NCBI GenBank assembly: GCA_023143305.1
Contig: JAGLHV010000050.1
Coordinates: 1-7,591 of the forward strand
From: a bacterium
GTDB lineage: Bacteria; CBDUZB01; JAGLHV01
Reading direction: 5' to 3'
Length of the DNA: 7,591 bases
A program made the position numbers and the translations under genes. Within the stretch, counting starts at the first letter, position 1. The number at the start of each line of letters is the position of its first letter. The notes under the pieces are model-generated. The model was not told the origin of the DNA and ran no database searches. It saw only the letters and a list, made by a program, of their open reading frames with translations. Shown here in pieces: positions 7,215 to 7,591 of the stretch.

Positions 7215-7591
7215 TTATAATTTAGAAAAAAACCTTTCTTTCTTTATTTTTAAAAACAACCACTTAAAACCTTTAAATATTTGAATGGCCAATACTGCAC
7301 AAAACCCAGCCAGCACAATACCCGCAGCAACATCTAACGGATAATGAACGCCTACATAAATACGGGAAAAACCAACCACCACCGCTATCCCAAAAACCAA
7401 AAAACCAATCCAAAGACGACGCCAGATATAAGTTATTACTATAGCCATAGAGAACATATTAGCAGCATGAGAAGAAGGCAAAGAAAAACCACCGGAACCT
7501 ACTAATTGTCGCACATCATCTAAAACCTTATACGGCCGTAAGCGGTGAAATAATGGTTTTAGCAAGCTGCTGCTTATCTGGTCGCTTAAAA
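7215..7591 (-). CDS. PAP2-family membrane phosphatase, N-terminus outside window
   Basis: This is the C-terminal portion (124 visible residues) of a PAP2-superfamily lipid or isoprenoid phosphatase. The three catalytic motifs are present: KPLFHRLRP (visible residues 11-19, fitting KX6RP), PSSH (38-41, for PSGH) and SRIYVGVHYPLD (75-86, fitting SRX5HX3D). Hydrophobic helices lie around 43-55, 60-73 and 87-105, followed by a lysine-rich tail that is probably cytoplasmic. The frame is open to the window edge, so the apparent TTG start at 7565 is an artefact; the residues before it (LSDQISSSL) fit the helix that normally precedes motif 1. The substrate cannot be told: undecaprenyl-pyrophosphate, phosphatidylglycerophosphate and lipid A phosphatases share these motifs. 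It ends 164 bases before lysS, which has its own promoter, so it is probably a separate transcription unit. No GC-rich hairpin terminator follows the stop. Confidence 0.9.
   Translation of the reverse strand, partial: LSDQISSSLLKPLFHRLRPYKVLDDVRQLVGSGGFSLPSSHAANMFSMAIVITYIWRRLWIGFLVFGIAVVVGFSRIYVGVHYPLDVAAGIVLAGFCAVLAIQIFKGFKWLFLKIKKERFFSKL

Noticed and set aside
7200..7216. A-run and T-run around TAG as a terminator after the PAP2 gene
   Set aside because: The inverted repeat is only A/T pairs with a 3-base loop and overlaps the stop codon; in DNA this AT-rich it is expected by chance and would be a weak hairpin.
7563..7565. TTG start for the PAP2 protein at 7565
   Set aside because: The frame is open to the window edge, and residues upstream continue the family pattern; the first catalytic motif begins two residues after this TTG, which would leave no N-terminal helices.

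Overview
All recognisable genes in this window lie on the minus strand, so it reads from high to low coordinates. The DNA is AT-rich, and protein families are clear throughout. The genes suggest a diderm (outer-membrane) bacterium, because a Lol-type lipoprotein-release transporter is present. They also show a complete protein-arginine-phosphorylation and Clp quality-control module (McsA, McsB, ClpC), best known from Firmicutes. This combination, the AT richness and the protein divergence point to an uncultivated or deep-branching diderm lineage such as Atribacterota or Omnitrophota. That placement is inference from gene content; I cannot confirm it from sequence alone.

Layout in transcription order. 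(1) 7591-7215: the C-terminal part of a membrane PAP2-family phosphatase whose start lies outside the window. (2) 7214-7051: a 164-base AT-rich gap with a strong sigma-70-type promoter (TTGACA, 17 bases, TATTAT) and a leader of roughly 97 bases. (3) 7050-5566: lysS, class II lysyl-tRNA synthetase. (4) 5540-4308: a LolC/LolE-type permease. (5) 4281-3574: the LolD-type ATPase. (6) 3542-3012: mcsA. (7) 3010-1958: mcsB. (8) 1871-1: clpC, cut by the window edge at the Walker B motif of its second ATPase domain. Gaps from lysS to mcsB are 25, 26, 31 and 1 bases, and the mcsB-clpC gap is 86 bases. The six genes are probably one operon driven by the promoter ahead of lysS.

Functionally, lysS supplies Lys-tRNA, and the Lol pair moves lipoproteins from the inner membrane towards the outer membrane. 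McsA activates McsB, which phosphorylates arginines on damaged proteins. ClpC recognises the phospho-arginine and feeds the protein to ClpP, which is not in the window. Key residues of both writer and reader are intact: the McsB CPTN cysteine and its C-terminal RDxxRA pocket, and the two GTEH glutamates of the ClpC N-domain. The usual Firmicutes partner ctsR is not in the cluster, and I see no CtsR-type operator. The main non-coding oddity is a GC-rich, imperfectly palindromic element bounded by GAGAC direct repeats in the mcsB-clpC gap. I found no CRISPR array, tRNA, rRNA, insertion sequence or evident novel system; this is mainly a conserved housekeeping operon in an informative arrangement.
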